NCBI RefSeq assembly: GCF_006175995.1
Contig: NZ_VDMB01000003.1
Coordinates: 86,232 to 150,231 of the forward strand
From: Desulfobotulus mexicanus
GTDB taxonomy: Bacteria > Desulfobacterota > Desulfobacteria > Desulfobacterales > ASO4-4
Direction of reading: 5' to 3'
Length of the DNA stretch: 64,000 nt
Part shown: positions 54,596-63,934 of the stretch, piece after piece
How positions within the stretch are numbered: the first letter of the stretch is position 1
Layout of the letters: each line of letters begins with the position of its first letter
Position numbers and translations under genes: made by a program
Notes under the pieces: generated by a model
Databases searched by the model: none
What the model saw: the letters and a program-made list of their open reading frames with translations, nothing else
What the model was told of the DNA's origin: nothing

Positions 54596-56668
54596 CTAAC
54601 CCAATCGTGAAAAATCCGCAATTCTGCCAAAAAGAGCCGCAATGGAAGCCAGAAGCCCCAGTCGGTTATTCTTAATCCTTTCATCCTCTGCCATGACCAT
54701 CACACCGTCAAAAAAAGCATCCACAGGCTTACGCAGGGTGGCAATGCTCGCAAGGGCAGCGTCCAGATCATTGGCATCCATGTGACCGTCAACGGTCTGA
54801 AGGCAGAGTTCCAGAGCTTCATGCAGCCCTTTTTCTGCAGGTTCCGTCAACAGGGATGCATCCACTACCGGCTTCACATCACCGGCTTTTTTCAAAATAT
54901 TGGAAGCCCTTTTAAAGGCACTGGCAAGGGCGAGAAAATCCGGCTGATTCCTGACGCGGTCCAGGGCTTCCACACGGCGCAGAATATCAGAAATATGGTT
55001 ATTTTCTACTGCCAGAACAGCGGCAATACCTTCCCTTGAAAATCCTTTTTCCGCCAGCAGATTGGCAAGGCGGGTCACCATGAAATCACAGACCGCCTGC
55101 ACCGTTTCTTCCCCGTCTTCAGTCTTTTTATCCCCAAGGGTTTTCAGGGCAAGGGTAACCATCTCCCGAAGGGAAAGAGCTAAATTTCTGTCCAGAAGCA
55201 TCTGCAGAATCCCAAGGGTTGCCCGGCGCAGGGCAAAGGGATCAGCCGCTCCTGTGGGCCTCAGTCCCACGGCAAAACAGCCACACAGGGTATCCAGCTT
55301 GTCCGCCATGGACAGGACCACGCCGCAGAGATCCTCCGGCAGCTTTCCTCCACTGCCAAGGGGCCTGTAATGATCCTCAATGGCAAGGGCCACCCGCTCA
55401 TTTTCTCCGTGGAAAAGGGCATAGGCTCTGCCCATGATGCCCTGCACCTCGGGGAATTCATAAACCATCTGGGAAGCAAGATCCGCCTTACAGAGGCTGG
55501 CGGCCCGATCCAGATCAGCCATCATCTCTCCGTCAAGGCTCAAGTCTTTGCCCATGCTGGCACAAAGGCTCCGGATTCTTGCCACCTTCTCTCCCATGGT
55601 GCCAAGCTTTGCCTGAAAGAGCACCTGATCAAGCTTTTCATTCCACTGGTCAAAGGTGGCTTTCTTATCCGTTTCCCAGAAGAATCTGGCATCGGAAAGC
55701 CTTGCCCTCAGTACACGCTGGTGGCCCTGACGTACCAGATCCATATCTTTGGGGGAGGTATTGTTAACGGCAATGAAAAGGGGCAGAAGATTACCTCTTT
55801 CATCTTCAACGGCAAAATATTTCTGATGTTCCCTCATGGATGTGATGAGCACTTCTCTGGGCACTTCCAGAAAAGCAGGATCAAAACTTCCCATGACAGG
55901 ATAGGGCGCTTCCACAAGGTGGGTGACGATTTTTAAAAGCTCTTCATCCGCAAGCACCCTTCCGCCGGAGTTTTTGGCTACTTCCTCCACGGAACGGGCC
56001 ACTGCTGCCTTTCTCTCCTGAACATCGGCAATAACACCGGCAGCCTTCAAAAGCCCTTCATAATGTTCCGGCAAATCAATGGTCACGGGCTGGGGATGAT
56101 GAAAACGATGACCACTGCTCAGGCGGTCAGAAACAATACCCTCCACTTCAAAGGGAATCAGTGCCTCACCGAAAAGGGCAACAAAACGCTGAATGGGCCT
56201 TGCAAAGGCAAGCTCCGTGTCTGCCCAGCGCATGGTTTTGGGAAAGTTCAGGGCACGGACCGCCGCAGGCAGCATATGACAGAGAAGCTCAGCCACAGGC
56301 AGCACCTTTTCTTCCACCTTTGCAAAGAGATAGCGGCCCTTGGGTGTCTCCCGGATTTCAATCTCTTCTAAGGAGATTCCGGCTTTTTCCGCAAATTTCA
56401 CAGCGGGGATGCCCGGCTTGCCTTCCGCATCGAAGGCGGCCTTTTCCGGCGGTCCCATAAGCTCCGTGGTTTCCGGCCGCTGCATGGTGGCCACATCCGC
56501 AATGTGCACACAAAGCCGCCTCGGGGTTGCAAAACTTGTGATCTCTCCAAAGTCAACGCGGGCTGCGGTCAGCTCTTTTTTCAGAAATGCGGCAAGGGCC
56601 GCAATGGCAGGGTCAATGTATCCTGCCGGTATTTCTTCGGTTCCAATTTCAAAAAGAAGACTTGTCAT
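54596..56668 (-). CDS. glyS: Glycyl-tRNA synthetase beta subunit GlyS
   Basis: tRNA-binding and catalytic-supporting subunit of the alpha2-beta2 enzyme that charges tRNA-Gly. Shown by LLFEIGTEEIPAGYI, TPRRLCVHIADV, FPKTMRWADTELAFARPI, REHQKYFAVEDERGNLLPLF, an HD-like region LASQMVYEFPEVQGIMGR and the DALR-type C-terminal helices. ATG 56668 (MTSLLFEIG) is chosen, with AAGGACACC upstream; an earlier in-frame ATG lacks support. Length about 690 is normal. It follows glyQ by 60 nt. Confidence 0.96.
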   Translation of the reverse strand: MTSLLFEIGTEEIPAGYIDPAIAALAAFLKKELTAARVDFGEITSFATPRRLCVHIADVATMQRPETTELMGPPEKAAFDAEGKPGIPAVKFAEKAGISLEEIEIRETPKGRYLFAKVEEKVLPVAELLCHMLPAAVRALNFPKTMRWADTELAFARPIQRFVALFGEALIPFEVEGIVSDRLSSGHRFHHPQPVTIDLPEHYEGLLKAAGVIADVQERKAAVARSVEEVAKNSGGRVLADEELLKIVTHLVEAPYPVMGSFDPAFLEVPREVLITSMREHQKYFAVEDERGNLLPLFIAVNNTSPKDMDLVRQGHQRVLRARLSDARFFWETDKKATFDQWNEKLDQVLFQAKLGTMGEKVARIRSLCASMGKDLSLDGEMMADLDRAASLCKADLASQMVYEFPEVQGIMGRAYALFHGENERVALAIEDHYRPLGSGGKLPEDLCGVVLSMADKLDTLCGCFAVGLRPTGAADPFALRRATLGILQMLLDRNLALSLREMVTLALKTLGDKKTEDGEETVQAVCDFMVTRLANLLAEKGFSREGIAAVLAVENNHISDILRRVEALDRVRNQPDFLALASAFKRASNILKKAGDVKPVVDASLLTEPAEKGLHEALELCLQTVDGHMDANDLDAALASIATLRKPVDAFFDGVMVMAEDERIKNNRLGLLASIAALFGRIADFSRLG

Positions 56669-56728
56669 GATGGTGTCCTTATGGCTACGGGGCATTACCC
56701 CCGAATGTACATGGCTTGGATATCAGGC

Positions 56729-57607
56729 TTATTTTTTCAGAAGGGGAAAGCCCATGGCTTCCCGCTGAACCAGATAGGCTTCGGAACAGGCCCTGGCGAT
56801 GTTCCGGATTCTTGCAATATACCCGGTTCTTTCGGTCACACTGATGGCTCCCCTTGCATCCAGAAGGTTGAAGGTGTGGGAACACTTCAGACCGAACTCA
56901 TAGGCGGGCAGAACCAGATCCTTTTCTATGAGCCTCTTTGCTTCGGACTCATACTTTGCAAAAAGATCAAAAAGCAGGGGAACATTGGCTTCTTCAAAGT
57001 TATAGCGGCTCTGTTCCACTTCCTGCTGGTGAAAGATATCCCCGTAGGTGATTTTATCATTCCACATGAGATCATACACACTATCCACACCCTGCAGATA
57101 CATGGCAATGCGTTCAAGGCCATAGGTCAGCTCCACGCTCACGGGCTTAACCTCTATGGAGCCTGTCATCTGAAAGTAGGTAAACTGGGTAATTTCCATC
57201 CCATCCAGCCAGACTTCCCAGCCCAGCCCCGAAGCACCGAGGGTGGGCGACTCCCAGTCATCTTCCACAAAGCGGATGTCATGGGCCAGGGGGTCCACGC
57301 CAATGGCTTTAAGGCTCTCCAGATACATATCCTGCACATCAGATGGAGATGGTTTCATGATCACCTGAAACTGGTAATAGTGCTGCATGCGGTTGGGGTT
57401 TTCCCCGTACCGGCCGTCCGTGGGTCTGCGGCAGGGCTGGGCATAGGCAACGCTCCAGGGTTCCGGTCCAAGGGCTTTGAGCAGGGTTGTGGGATGAAAG
57501 GTTCCCGCACCGACCTCAAGGTCAAGGGGCTGGGCCTGAACACATCCCCTGTCTGCCCAGAATTTCTGCAGGGTGAAAATAAGATCCTGAAACCGCATAT
57601 CCATCAT
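56729..57607 (-). CDS. glyQ: Glycyl-tRNA synthetase alpha subunit GlyQ
   Basis: Class II catalytic subunit (292 residues). Typical landmarks are [59 protein letters not shown] and [20 protein letters not shown]. Three Met codons lie within the first four residues, so the exact start is uncertain by a few codons. First gene of the glyQ-glyS-orf-ligA line. Repeat copy 6 lies upstream between it and the GHMP kinase gene. Confidence 0.96.
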   Translation of the reverse strand: MMDMRFQDLIFTLQKFWADRGCVQAQPLDLEVGAGTFHPTTLLKALGPEPWSVAYAQPCRRPTDGRYGENPNRMQHYYQFQVIMKPSPSDVQDMYLESLKAIGVDPLAHDIRFVEDDWESPTLGASGLGWEVWLDGMEITQFTYFQMTGSIEVKPVSVELTYGLERIAMYLQGVDSVYDLMWNDKITYGDIFHQQEVEQSRYNFEEANVPLLFDLFAKYESEAKRLIEKDLVLPAYEFGLKCSHTFNLLDARGAISVTERTGYIARIRNIARACSEAYLVQREAMGFPLLKK

Positions 57608-57669
57608 CCTTATCAGCTTAAAGGGTTTTTAAAATATCCTTAAAAGAAGAATTGTCCAAAACATTTTGT

Positions 57670-57986
57670 TTTATAATTACAACAGCCGGATTCCTATACA
57701 AGGCACCATGGCTGTTTGTGAGTGACATTGCAATCGTTTCGGATCAGAGCTTTGAAGGCCTGTGCGAAAGAAGCGGCAAACTGTCTGAGCCGCCACAAAG
57801 GCAGCGTACTTTAGTCTGCTATGGCAATCAAAAAGCTCATCCTGCCTGTGGCGGCGAGTTTTTGCCGCTTCCGCACAGGGCAAGAAGCTCTAAGAATAAG
57901 ATTGCGTCACGAACAAATGGCCTGGGTGCCTGTGCAACTGCCTGACAGATATGAGCATTAGCGAACGATAATAGTACTGAACCTAC
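57670..57986 (+). repeat. MITE-like element, copy 6 (degenerate left end)
   Basis: Core at about 57714-57922 with the main hairpin well preserved: GAAGCGGCAAA pairs with TTTGCCGCTTC and GCCGCCAC with GTGGCGGC. Left flank (TAATTACAACAGC) resembles copy 5 from inside its left end; the true left terminus is not clear. The right end is near 57986 (GTACTGAACCTAC in place of GTGCTGAACAGTTAC). No nested module and no target duplication. It lies between the start of glyQ and the end of the GHMP kinase gene. Confidence 0.85.
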
Positions 57987-58001
57987 ACTCAGTTCCCGTC
58001 C

Positions 58002-59054
58002 TCAGACATCAAACAACACACCATCCTTTTCAGGGGCGGCATCCAGAATCATGGCGCCGGGCATGGTTTCCATCAGACGCCGCCAGTGGCTTCTTAAAAC
58101 GCCTATTTTATCCTCAGGCCCCAGCGCCCAGACACATCCTCCTCCTCCGGCTCCGGCAAAACGTACACCGCAGCCAAGGTTGCCCGCTGCCGAGGCAAGG
58201 CGCATACCCGCAGGATCCAGCACCTCCGGCGTGAGACGCAAACGGATGGCAAGCTCTTCTTCCATGCAAAAAATGGCAGTCTTCAGATCCATTTTTGCCA
58301 GTGCTTCAGCAAAGCGGCGGGTCAAAAGGGCAATATCCTTCCATTCCGCGCGGGTTTTCCCTTCGGCAAATCCCTGCACCCAACGTCCGTTCACATCCAG
58401 AGAATCGTGGGGTTCCCCTCCATAGGCCACCAGCATACAGGAAGAGAGGTTCTCATATTCCTTACCGGTCATCAGGACAGACTGCTTCCAGGGCTGCATC
58501 AGATTGCTTCCATCCCAGTGCCAGAGGTTCATACCACCAAAGGCTGCAGCCAGCTGATCCTGCATACCACAGGGAACACCAGCCACGGCAGATTCAATGT
58601 TTTTTGCCATCAGCACCACATCTTTTACATTCGCCTCAGGATTTTCCCCTTTCATCTTCATGAGCAGGGCAACCAGTGCCACAGCCATGACGGAAGAACC
58701 GCCAAGGGCACTTCTGGGCGGAGATGCGGAATGGATTTCCACACTGAGATCCCTGACACCGAAGGCATCAAGGATAGCAAAAACCAGGCCCAACGGATGC
58801 CTGTATGGTGCCCTGCCACAGGGAAATTCCGCAAAAGCGAATCCCCTTGAAGCAACACGGACCCTCCCTTTTTTATAGGGCTTTATCTTTACAGTGGTCC
58901 TTAGATTGAGGGCAATATTCATTGTGCAGGCCAGATCCGGCCCCAGACCATAATAAAACAGGGGCAGATCCAGAGTGCCCCCAAAGTCAACACGACAGGG
59001 TGCGGAAGCCGAAATTTCATTTTCTGGTATACAGTTTTCCAATTCCACCACCAT
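58002..59054 (-). CDS. GHMP-family sugar kinase
   Basis: Small-molecule kinase of the GHMP superfamily (350 residues). Motif 1 is SAPCRVDFGGTLDLPLFYYG, the ATP loop is SPPRSALGGSSVMAVALVAL and motif 3 is AGGGGCVWALGP near the C-terminus. The FGGTLD opening and NIESAVAGVPCGMQDQLAAA resemble galactokinase and heptose/fucose kinases rather than mevalonate enzymes. A substrate such as a heptose-7-phosphate or fucose is plausible but not shown. It lies 48 nt downstream of recO on the same strand. Confidence 0.85.
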   Translation of the reverse strand: MVVELENCIPENEISASAPCRVDFGGTLDLPLFYYGLGPDLACTMNIALNLRTTVKIKPYKKGRVRVASRGFAFAEFPCGRAPYRHPLGLVFAILDAFGVRDLSVEIHSASPPRSALGGSSVMAVALVALLMKMKGENPEANVKDVVLMAKNIESAVAGVPCGMQDQLAAAFGGMNLWHWDGSNLMQPWKQSVLMTGKEYENLSSCMLVAYGGEPHDSLDVNGRWVQGFAEGKTRAEWKDIALLTRRFAEALAKMDLKTAIFCMEEELAIRLRLTPEVLDPAGMRLASAAGNLGCGVRFAGAGGGGCVWALGPEDKIGVLRSHWRRLMETMPGAMILDAAPEKDGVLFDV

Positions 59055-59102
59055 GATTTATTACTTCCTTACTGTTTCATCAGGATCTTTACCTTGAGCT
59101 GC

Positions 59103-59939
59103 TCAGGCCTTAAGGCGGCATACAGGAAAAGAAATTATTTCCGGTGAAATTCCAGCAGTTCTCCGTACACTTTGCAGATATTTCAGGGAGCGGAAATCCC
59201 TTCCCATATGAAAAGAGATAAAAGATTCCAGAAAAAAAAGTCCCTCCAGGGCGGCTTCCCTTGAAAACTGCATCCTTCCCGCTCCCTGATCTTTTCTTTC
59301 CTGAAGCCAGCAAAGGGTTTTAACCGTTCCCGGAGCCATGGAAAAAATCCTTGCAAGGGGAGAGCAAGTCCCGCAGAGAATACGACTCCTGCCATAATCA
59401 AAACGGATGCGACCGGCCCTTACATCAAACATAGGGGCCTCACACCCTCCACAGACATCAAGACCCGGAGCCAGCCCTGAAAGCGTAAGAAAACGAAGCT
59501 GATACAAAAGACTTAAGACTTCAGGCTTTCCCTTCCCAAGATGCAGCTCCCGGAGCATGCTTTCCAGAAGATCATAAACTTCCGGCTGGGCTGCACCCTC
59601 TTCCAGCCAAAGACATAGAATTTCACACCAGTAGGCCGCATATCCCATACGGATAAAATCCGTACGCAGATTTTCAAAGGGCTCCATAAGTTGAACTTCC
59701 TGAAGTACGGGCATTCCGCCAGATTTCGGCTGGCTACAATCAGGATGTAAAACAGAAAAAAGCTCCAGCCTGCCGGAAAAACGCCGTCTGCTTTTACGGG
59801 CATTCTTGGCTATGGCAGAAAACTTTCCCTTTGAACGGGAAAACAGCGTGAGAATCACATCAAAATCACCATACTCCACACGACGCATCACAATGGCCGA
59901 CTCTTCAGACTTCATAGAAATACACTCCATTGAAATCAC
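59103..59939 (-). CDS. recO: DNA repair protein RecO
   Basis: Recombination mediator that helps RecR load RecA on SSB-coated DNA. The N-terminal OB fold reads IVMRRVEYGDFDVILTLFSR and KFSAIAKNARKSRRRFSGRL; the C-terminal helical domain contains a zinc-type CGGC and a second cysteine site ILCGTCS. Length 278 with the first ATG; Met at codons 4 or 9 are alternatives, the latter (MKSEESA) matching homologues best. Its start overlaps the mgtE stop by 4 nt. Confidence 0.9.
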   Translation of the reverse strand: MISMECISMKSEESAIVMRRVEYGDFDVILTLFSRSKGKFSAIAKNARKSRRRFSGRLELFSVLHPDCSQPKSGGMPVLQEVQLMEPFENLRTDFIRMGYAAYWCEILCLWLEEGAAQPEVYDLLESMLRELHLGKGKPEVLSLLYQLRFLTLSGLAPGLDVCGGCEAPMFDVRAGRIRFDYGRSRILCGTCSPLARIFSMAPGTVKTLCWLQERKDQGAGRMQFSREAALEGLFFLESFISFHMGRDFRSLKYLQSVRRTAGISPEIISFPVCRLKA

Positions 59940-61288
59940 ATATCCAGCAGTTTTGTGGCAATGGTAAAATAAAGAAAAGCCGTAATAACGTCGGTACTGG
60001 TGGTCACAAAGGGCCCCGTTGCCACGGCAGGATCTATTTTCATTCGGGCCAGACCCAGGGGTACAAGGGCACCCATAAATGCTGCTATGGTCATGGAGGA
60101 AACCATGGCAAGGGCCACAACAATGTTCAACATGAAAATACTGTACTGAAGTTCTGCCACAAGGCCTATGAGGGTACCATAAACAATACCCAGAAACAGC
60201 CCCACCAGAAGCTCCTTACCTATAACCCGCCAGAAATCACCCAGAGAAAGCCTGCCCGTGGCAAGTCCCCTGACCACAATAGTAGAAGACTGGGTTCCCA
60301 CGTTGCCGCCCATCCCTGCAATAACGGGCATAAATGCCGCAAGATAGGCATATTTTATAAGGGTTTCCTCGAAGCCTGAAATTACATAAAAAGCCAGAAT
60401 CCCCCCAAGACAGGAGGCAAAAAGCCAGGGCAAGCGAATGCGGATTCCACCCATAATGGTCTGGGTTTCCACAAACATATCCCCCACACCGGCCATTTTC
60501 AGAATATCTTCCGTAGCTTCCATGCGGAAAATGTCAATGACGTCATCCACGGTGACTATCCCTTCCAGCACCCCCGTTTCATCCACAACGGGAACAGCCA
60601 GAATGTCATAGCGGGCAACAATTTTTGCCACTTCCTCCTGATCCATGGAAGTCTGAACGGAAACCAGCTCCGGATTCATGATATCCTTAAGGCGGGTATC
60701 CGGCTTAACCACCACCAGCTGGCGCAGGGATATGACACCCACAAGGCGCTTTAAGTCATCCACCACATAGAGATAAAAGGGCATCTCCACATCCCTGTGC
60801 TCTTTCTGCAGAGATTCAATGGCTTCCTTTGCCGTGGAATCCTGGGAGAGAGCTACAAAATCAGGAGTCATGATACCACCGGCCGTATCATCACTGTAAC
60901 GCAGAAGGCCTTCCACCTCTTCGGAGCCTTCCTTTTCCATTTTTTCAAGGACAGCCGTGGCGGTTTCCGGCGGCATCAGACCGATGAGGTCGGCAACATC
61001 GTCATTGGGCATTTCATCAAGAATGCGGACAATTTCATCCACGGGCATTTCACGGATAAACTCCAGAAAAATGCTTTCTTCCAGCTCCGAGAGCAGAAGT
61101 CCCTGCTGCTCCACATCGTTCATCAGGCCAAAAAGTCGTTTCTGATCGGCAAGGCCGATATGACGAAAAGCATCCGCCAGATCGGCCGCATGGGTTTTCC
61201 GGACAATCTTTTTCAGATGGGGAAGGGCATTACGCCGCAAAAGCCGCTTGATACTCTCCACAAGAATGGTATGACGGTCATGAAACAT
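59936..61288 (-). CDS. mgtE: Magnesium transporter MgtE
   Basis: Inner-membrane Mg2+ channel (450 residues). Order: N-terminal superhelical domain (about 1-130, including MPVDEIVRILDEMPNDDVAD), two CBS domains (about 135-255, with YLYVVDDLKRLVGVISLRQL and LAVPVVDETGVLEGIVTVDD) and five transmembrane helices containing the pore segment MPVIAGMGGNVGTQSSTIVV. GGGAGG precedes the ATG by 5 nt. The stop overlaps recO, an unusual pairing of transport and repair genes that implies shared transcription. Confidence 0.95.
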   Translation of the reverse strand: MFHDRHTILVESIKRLLRRNALPHLKKIVRKTHAADLADAFRHIGLADQKRLFGLMNDVEQQGLLLSELEESIFLEFIREMPVDEIVRILDEMPNDDVADLIGLMPPETATAVLEKMEKEGSEEVEGLLRYSDDTAGGIMTPDFVALSQDSTAKEAIESLQKEHRDVEMPFYLYVVDDLKRLVGVISLRQLVVVKPDTRLKDIMNPELVSVQTSMDQEEVAKIVARYDILAVPVVDETGVLEGIVTVDDVIDIFRMEATEDILKMAGVGDMFVETQTIMGGIRIRLPWLFASCLGGILAFYVISGFEETLIKYAYLAAFMPVIAGMGGNVGTQSSTIVVRGLATGRLSLGDFWRVIGKELLVGLFLGIVYGTLIGLVAELQYSIFMLNIVVALAMVSSMTIAAFMGALVPLGLARMKIDPAVATGPFVTTSTDVITAFLYFTIATKLLDM

Positions 61289-61417
61289 AATCCTCCCGGT
61301 CTCCCGGCCTCTCGCCAGAACGCAAAACGACCCGTTCGATGCCGCAACTGCCCTTGGGGTAGGATACAGCCGGGATATCGGCGGGTCGAAAAAAATCAGC
61401 TTACAGGGCAGGCTTTC
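61289..61417 (-). promoter_or_regulatory. Structured leader of mgtE
   Basis: The 129-nt space before mgtE contains 7-bp arms CGACCCG/CGGGTCG about 50 nt apart (61337-61405), enclosing a smaller CTACCCC-type hairpin (TGCCC/GGGTA). It does not show the recognisable core of the M-box magnesium riboswitch. It could be a terminator of the rodZ-like gene, an attenuator, or an uncharacterised leader RNA. Confidence 0.4.
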
Positions 61418-62134
61418 CTAAGGAAGGTGCAGATTCACCGCCTGCCCGACTGCGCCGGAAAGGGGCATTGCCTTTCCGTTCAGGCGCAGCCTTACCCCTG
61501 TGGCGCTTCCAATCAAAATATTATACGCTTTTTCCGCATCAAATTCAAGTATATCTCCTGGTTCCACAGAAAAAGAACGGGATTCCTGATCATCAATAAT
61601 AATCTTCAACGATGTGGATTCCATGCCCAGAATTTCCAGACGATAACCGCTTATCTCAGCTATTTCAGAGGCATCAAAGTCAGGAGTTGAGGCAACAACG
61701 GACATCAGAACCGCATCCCTCTCCTCCTCTTCTCCGGAAACAAACTCCGCAAACCATATACCAGCCCAACTCATCATAAAAACCAGAAAAACAAAAAAAA
61801 GACCACCACGCAGCCAGCTACGTATACGCTGCCTTCTTAAAATCCTTCTCCTTGCCTCTTCGGCCTCGGCATCCCATTTTTTCCGGGATTCCTTATATAA
61901 AAAAGCAGCATAATCCGGATCCAGCCCCACTTCCATGGCATAATGACGAACAAATCCCCTGACAAAAACAGGTTCCGGAAGACCCCTGTGATCCTCTTCT
62001 TCCAGAAGTTTCAGCACTTCTTTTCCAACACAGAGCACAGCTTCCAAATCATGCAGAAACAGCCCTGACATAATCCGCCCATTCTGAAGATAGGTGCCGA
62101 AACTCTCTTCCCTTGCCAGGGATTTTTCTCCCAT
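61418..62134 (-). CDS. RodZ-like HTH/membrane protein
   Basis: Bitopic membrane protein of 238 residues with the RodZ layout: N-terminal HTH_25 domain (about 12-75, with LHDLEAVLCVGKEVLKLLEE and PVFVRGFVRHYAMEVGLDPD), a basic stretch ARRRILRRQRIRSWLRGG, one transmembrane helix at about 110-130, and a periplasmic DUF4115-like beta domain (LEILGMESTSLKIIIDDQES). RodZ ties MreB to the cell-wall machinery; that role is inferred. It is 22 nt downstream of a SurA-like gene in the same direction. Confidence 0.82.
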   Translation of the reverse strand: MGEKSLAREESFGTYLQNGRIMSGLFLHDLEAVLCVGKEVLKLLEEEDHRGLPEPVFVRGFVRHYAMEVGLDPDYAAFLYKESRKKWDAEAEEARRRILRRQRIRSWLRGGLFFVFLVFMMSWAGIWFAEFVSGEEEERDAVLMSVVASTPDFDASEIAEISGYRLEILGMESTSLKIIIDDQESRSFSVEPGDILEFDAEKAYNILIGSATGVRLRLNGKAMPLSGAVGQAVNLHLP

Positions 62135-62156
62135 GTTTTATTTATCCCTTCAAAGG

Positions 62157-63131
62157 TCAGTCCAGTATCCGGACATGGACTTTTTCCCGCAACTCTGTGA
62201 CCCAGGTCTGAAATCTCTTATTCACCTCCTCGTCATAGAGCTTGTCTGCAATCCCATCGGCCACTTCATCCAGGGGCCTTGGATTCTGCATACCCTTTTC
62301 CAGCAACCTGAAAATCTGGATTCCCTGAGGTGTTCGCACAGGCCTTGAAATCTCATTTTCTTCCAGAACAACAATGGCTTCACGGATCACAGGAGACAGG
62401 GATTCTGCATCAAACCATCCAAGCTCTCCGTCGGAACCGGCAATGCGGGAGCTGCTTTCTTCTGCGGCCAGTTCAGCAAAATTCTTTCCGGAAAGCAGAC
62501 GCTGGACCATGGCTTCCGCCCTTGTCTGAAGCTCTTTTTCCTGATCTATTGTCATGGAAGAAGGAAAGGGCAGAAGAATGTGAGCAAGACGATAACGCTT
62601 TACTGCTCCGAAATCCCGGGCATTTTTCTTGTAGTATGCCTCTATCTGCTCTCGGGTAATAACAATTCTCGAACGCACCTGATAGTTTACAAGGCGGGAA
62701 CGAAGCATCTGATCCCGGACCTGAGTCCGGTACTGATCAAGGGTCATACCTTCGGCGGCAAGGGCCTTTTCAAAGGCCTCTACGGAAAGATCATTGGAAA
62801 GGCGGAACTGCTCAACGGCCTGATCCACTTCCTGCTCCGAGATCTGAATACCCGCCTCTTCCACGGCAATATCCGTAATGGTCTGATCAATCATCTGGTT
62901 CAGCATCTCTGAACGATAGCGTTCAATAAGCGCACGGGTTTCTTCAGGACCGTAGCCTGCAGACTCTATTCTTTCCCGTACAGGGAAAAAGGCCTCTTCA
63001 AAGGCCACCTGGGTAATGATCCGGTCATCCACAAGAACCAGAATTCTGTCCACAATTTTTTGTGCAAAAACAGAAGTGGTAAAGCAGCATAAAAACAAAA
63101 AAATAACGGTTTTAGCAGAACGCTTTATCAT
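62157..63131 (-). CDS. surA: Periplasmic peptidyl-prolyl isomerase, SurA family
   Basis: Chaperone and parvulin isomerase for outer-membrane proteins (324 residues). Signal peptide ends SVFAQ at about residue 23. The SurA N-terminal domain follows (VDDRIITQVAFEEAFFPVRE). One parvulin domain at about 185-285 is marked by RLAHILLPFPSS, KNFAELAAEESSS and GELGWFDAESLSPVI. E. coli SurA has two parvulin domains; here only one. The start lies 2 nt after the stop of the preceding lipoprotein gene. Confidence 0.9.
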   Translation of the reverse strand: MIKRSAKTVIFLFLCCFTTSVFAQKIVDRILVLVDDRIITQVAFEEAFFPVRERIESAGYGPEETRALIERYRSEMLNQMIDQTITDIAVEEAGIQISEQEVDQAVEQFRLSNDLSVEAFEKALAAEGMTLDQYRTQVRDQMLRSRLVNYQVRSRIVITREQIEAYYKKNARDFGAVKRYRLAHILLPFPSSMTIDQEKELQTRAEAMVQRLLSGKNFAELAAEESSSRIAGSDGELGWFDAESLSPVIREAIVVLEENEISRPVRTPQGIQIFRLLEKGMQNPRPLDEVADGIADKLYDEEVNKRFQTWVTELREKVHVRILD

Positions 63132-63133
63132 AA

Positions 63134-63934
63134 TTACAAGCCTGCTTCCTCATGCAGATCCACGTCAGGGGCCGGATCCGGGGGCAAGTGCAAAACATCC
63201 CCCCCTTCCTCACCCAGTTTGGCCAACAGGGGCCGGGCTTCCGGAAAAACCCTGTAAAGAAGCTCCGTATGAACCTTTACGGACATGCCTTCTTTCTTCT
63301 CCTGCAACCATTTCCCATAGACTTTTTCCGATTCCTGCCTGCGGAAACGGGTGATCAGCTCTTCTGTAAGCTCTTGGGTCAGCTCAACTTCCTCTGGTTT
63401 TTTACCAACGGATCTGCAATACGCCAGCAGAGCACCCTTCAGGGCTTCCGAAGTGATAATAATTTCACGCTCCATAATACTTTTTACAAGCTTTTCCGTC
63501 AGAAGCCTGCGACGAAGCCCCTGCATCCATGCCCTTTCAGATATCACATTTTCCGAAAGCATACTTTCAAAAATACCCTCCGGATACATGGAACGGATTT
63601 CTTCTGCAGATTCCTCAAGATATGCTTCTGAAACCTCTATACCCGCTTCCATGGCGGCCACTTCCAGAACAAGGCTTTCTGCAAGATCTTTCAGCACACG
63701 ATAATGCAGGGATCTTCGAATGATCTGCTCCTGAAGCAGATTATGTTCATAGCCAGCCTTGGCCATCTCATAGGCATCTTTATATTCACCAAGGCTGATT
63801 CTTTTTTCACCAAGCTCCAGAACCCAGCTTTCATCTTCTGGCTGTATAAAGCTGCAGCCAATAAACATAGGCGCCAGACTTATCAGAGCAATAAAAAAAT
63901 ACAAAAAGAAAGTGTTTCCGGAAAAGGGCTTCAT
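63134..63934 (-). CDS. SurA-like lipoprotein chaperone (no parvulin domain)
   Basis: 266-residue lipoprotein with lipobox FIGC (about residue 26) and a SurA N-terminal-like helical domain (LGEYKDAYEMAKAGYEHNLL, LSENVISERAWMQGLRRRLL). The PPIase domain is absent, so it is probably a holdase-type partner of the adjacent SurA. ATG 63934 is preferred (GAGAGG upstream, start of the signal peptide) to an in-frame ATG 19 codons earlier. First visible gene of the surA-like/surA/rodZ-like line, and may continue an operon beyond the window. Confidence 0.8.
   Translation of the reverse strand: MKPFSGNTFFLYFFIALISLAPMFIGCSFIQPEDESWVLELGEKRISLGEYKDAYEMAKAGYEHNLLQEQIIRRSLHYRVLKDLAESLVLEVAAMEAGIEVSEAYLEESAEEIRSMYPEGIFESMLSENVISERAWMQGLRRRLLTEKLVKSIMEREIIITSEALKGALLAYCRSVGKKPEEVELTQELTEELITRFRRQESEKVYGKWLQEKKEGMSVKVHTELLYRVFPEARPLLAKLGEEGGDVLHLPPDPAPDVDLHEEAGL

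Noticed and set aside
56504-57643. 379-codon open frame antisense to glyS/glyQ
   Set aside because: It spans the junction of two confirmed genes on the other strand and has no protein-like features.
61289-61417. M-box magnesium riboswitch before mgtE
   Set aside because: The conserved M-box core sequences are not present; only generic pairing is seen.
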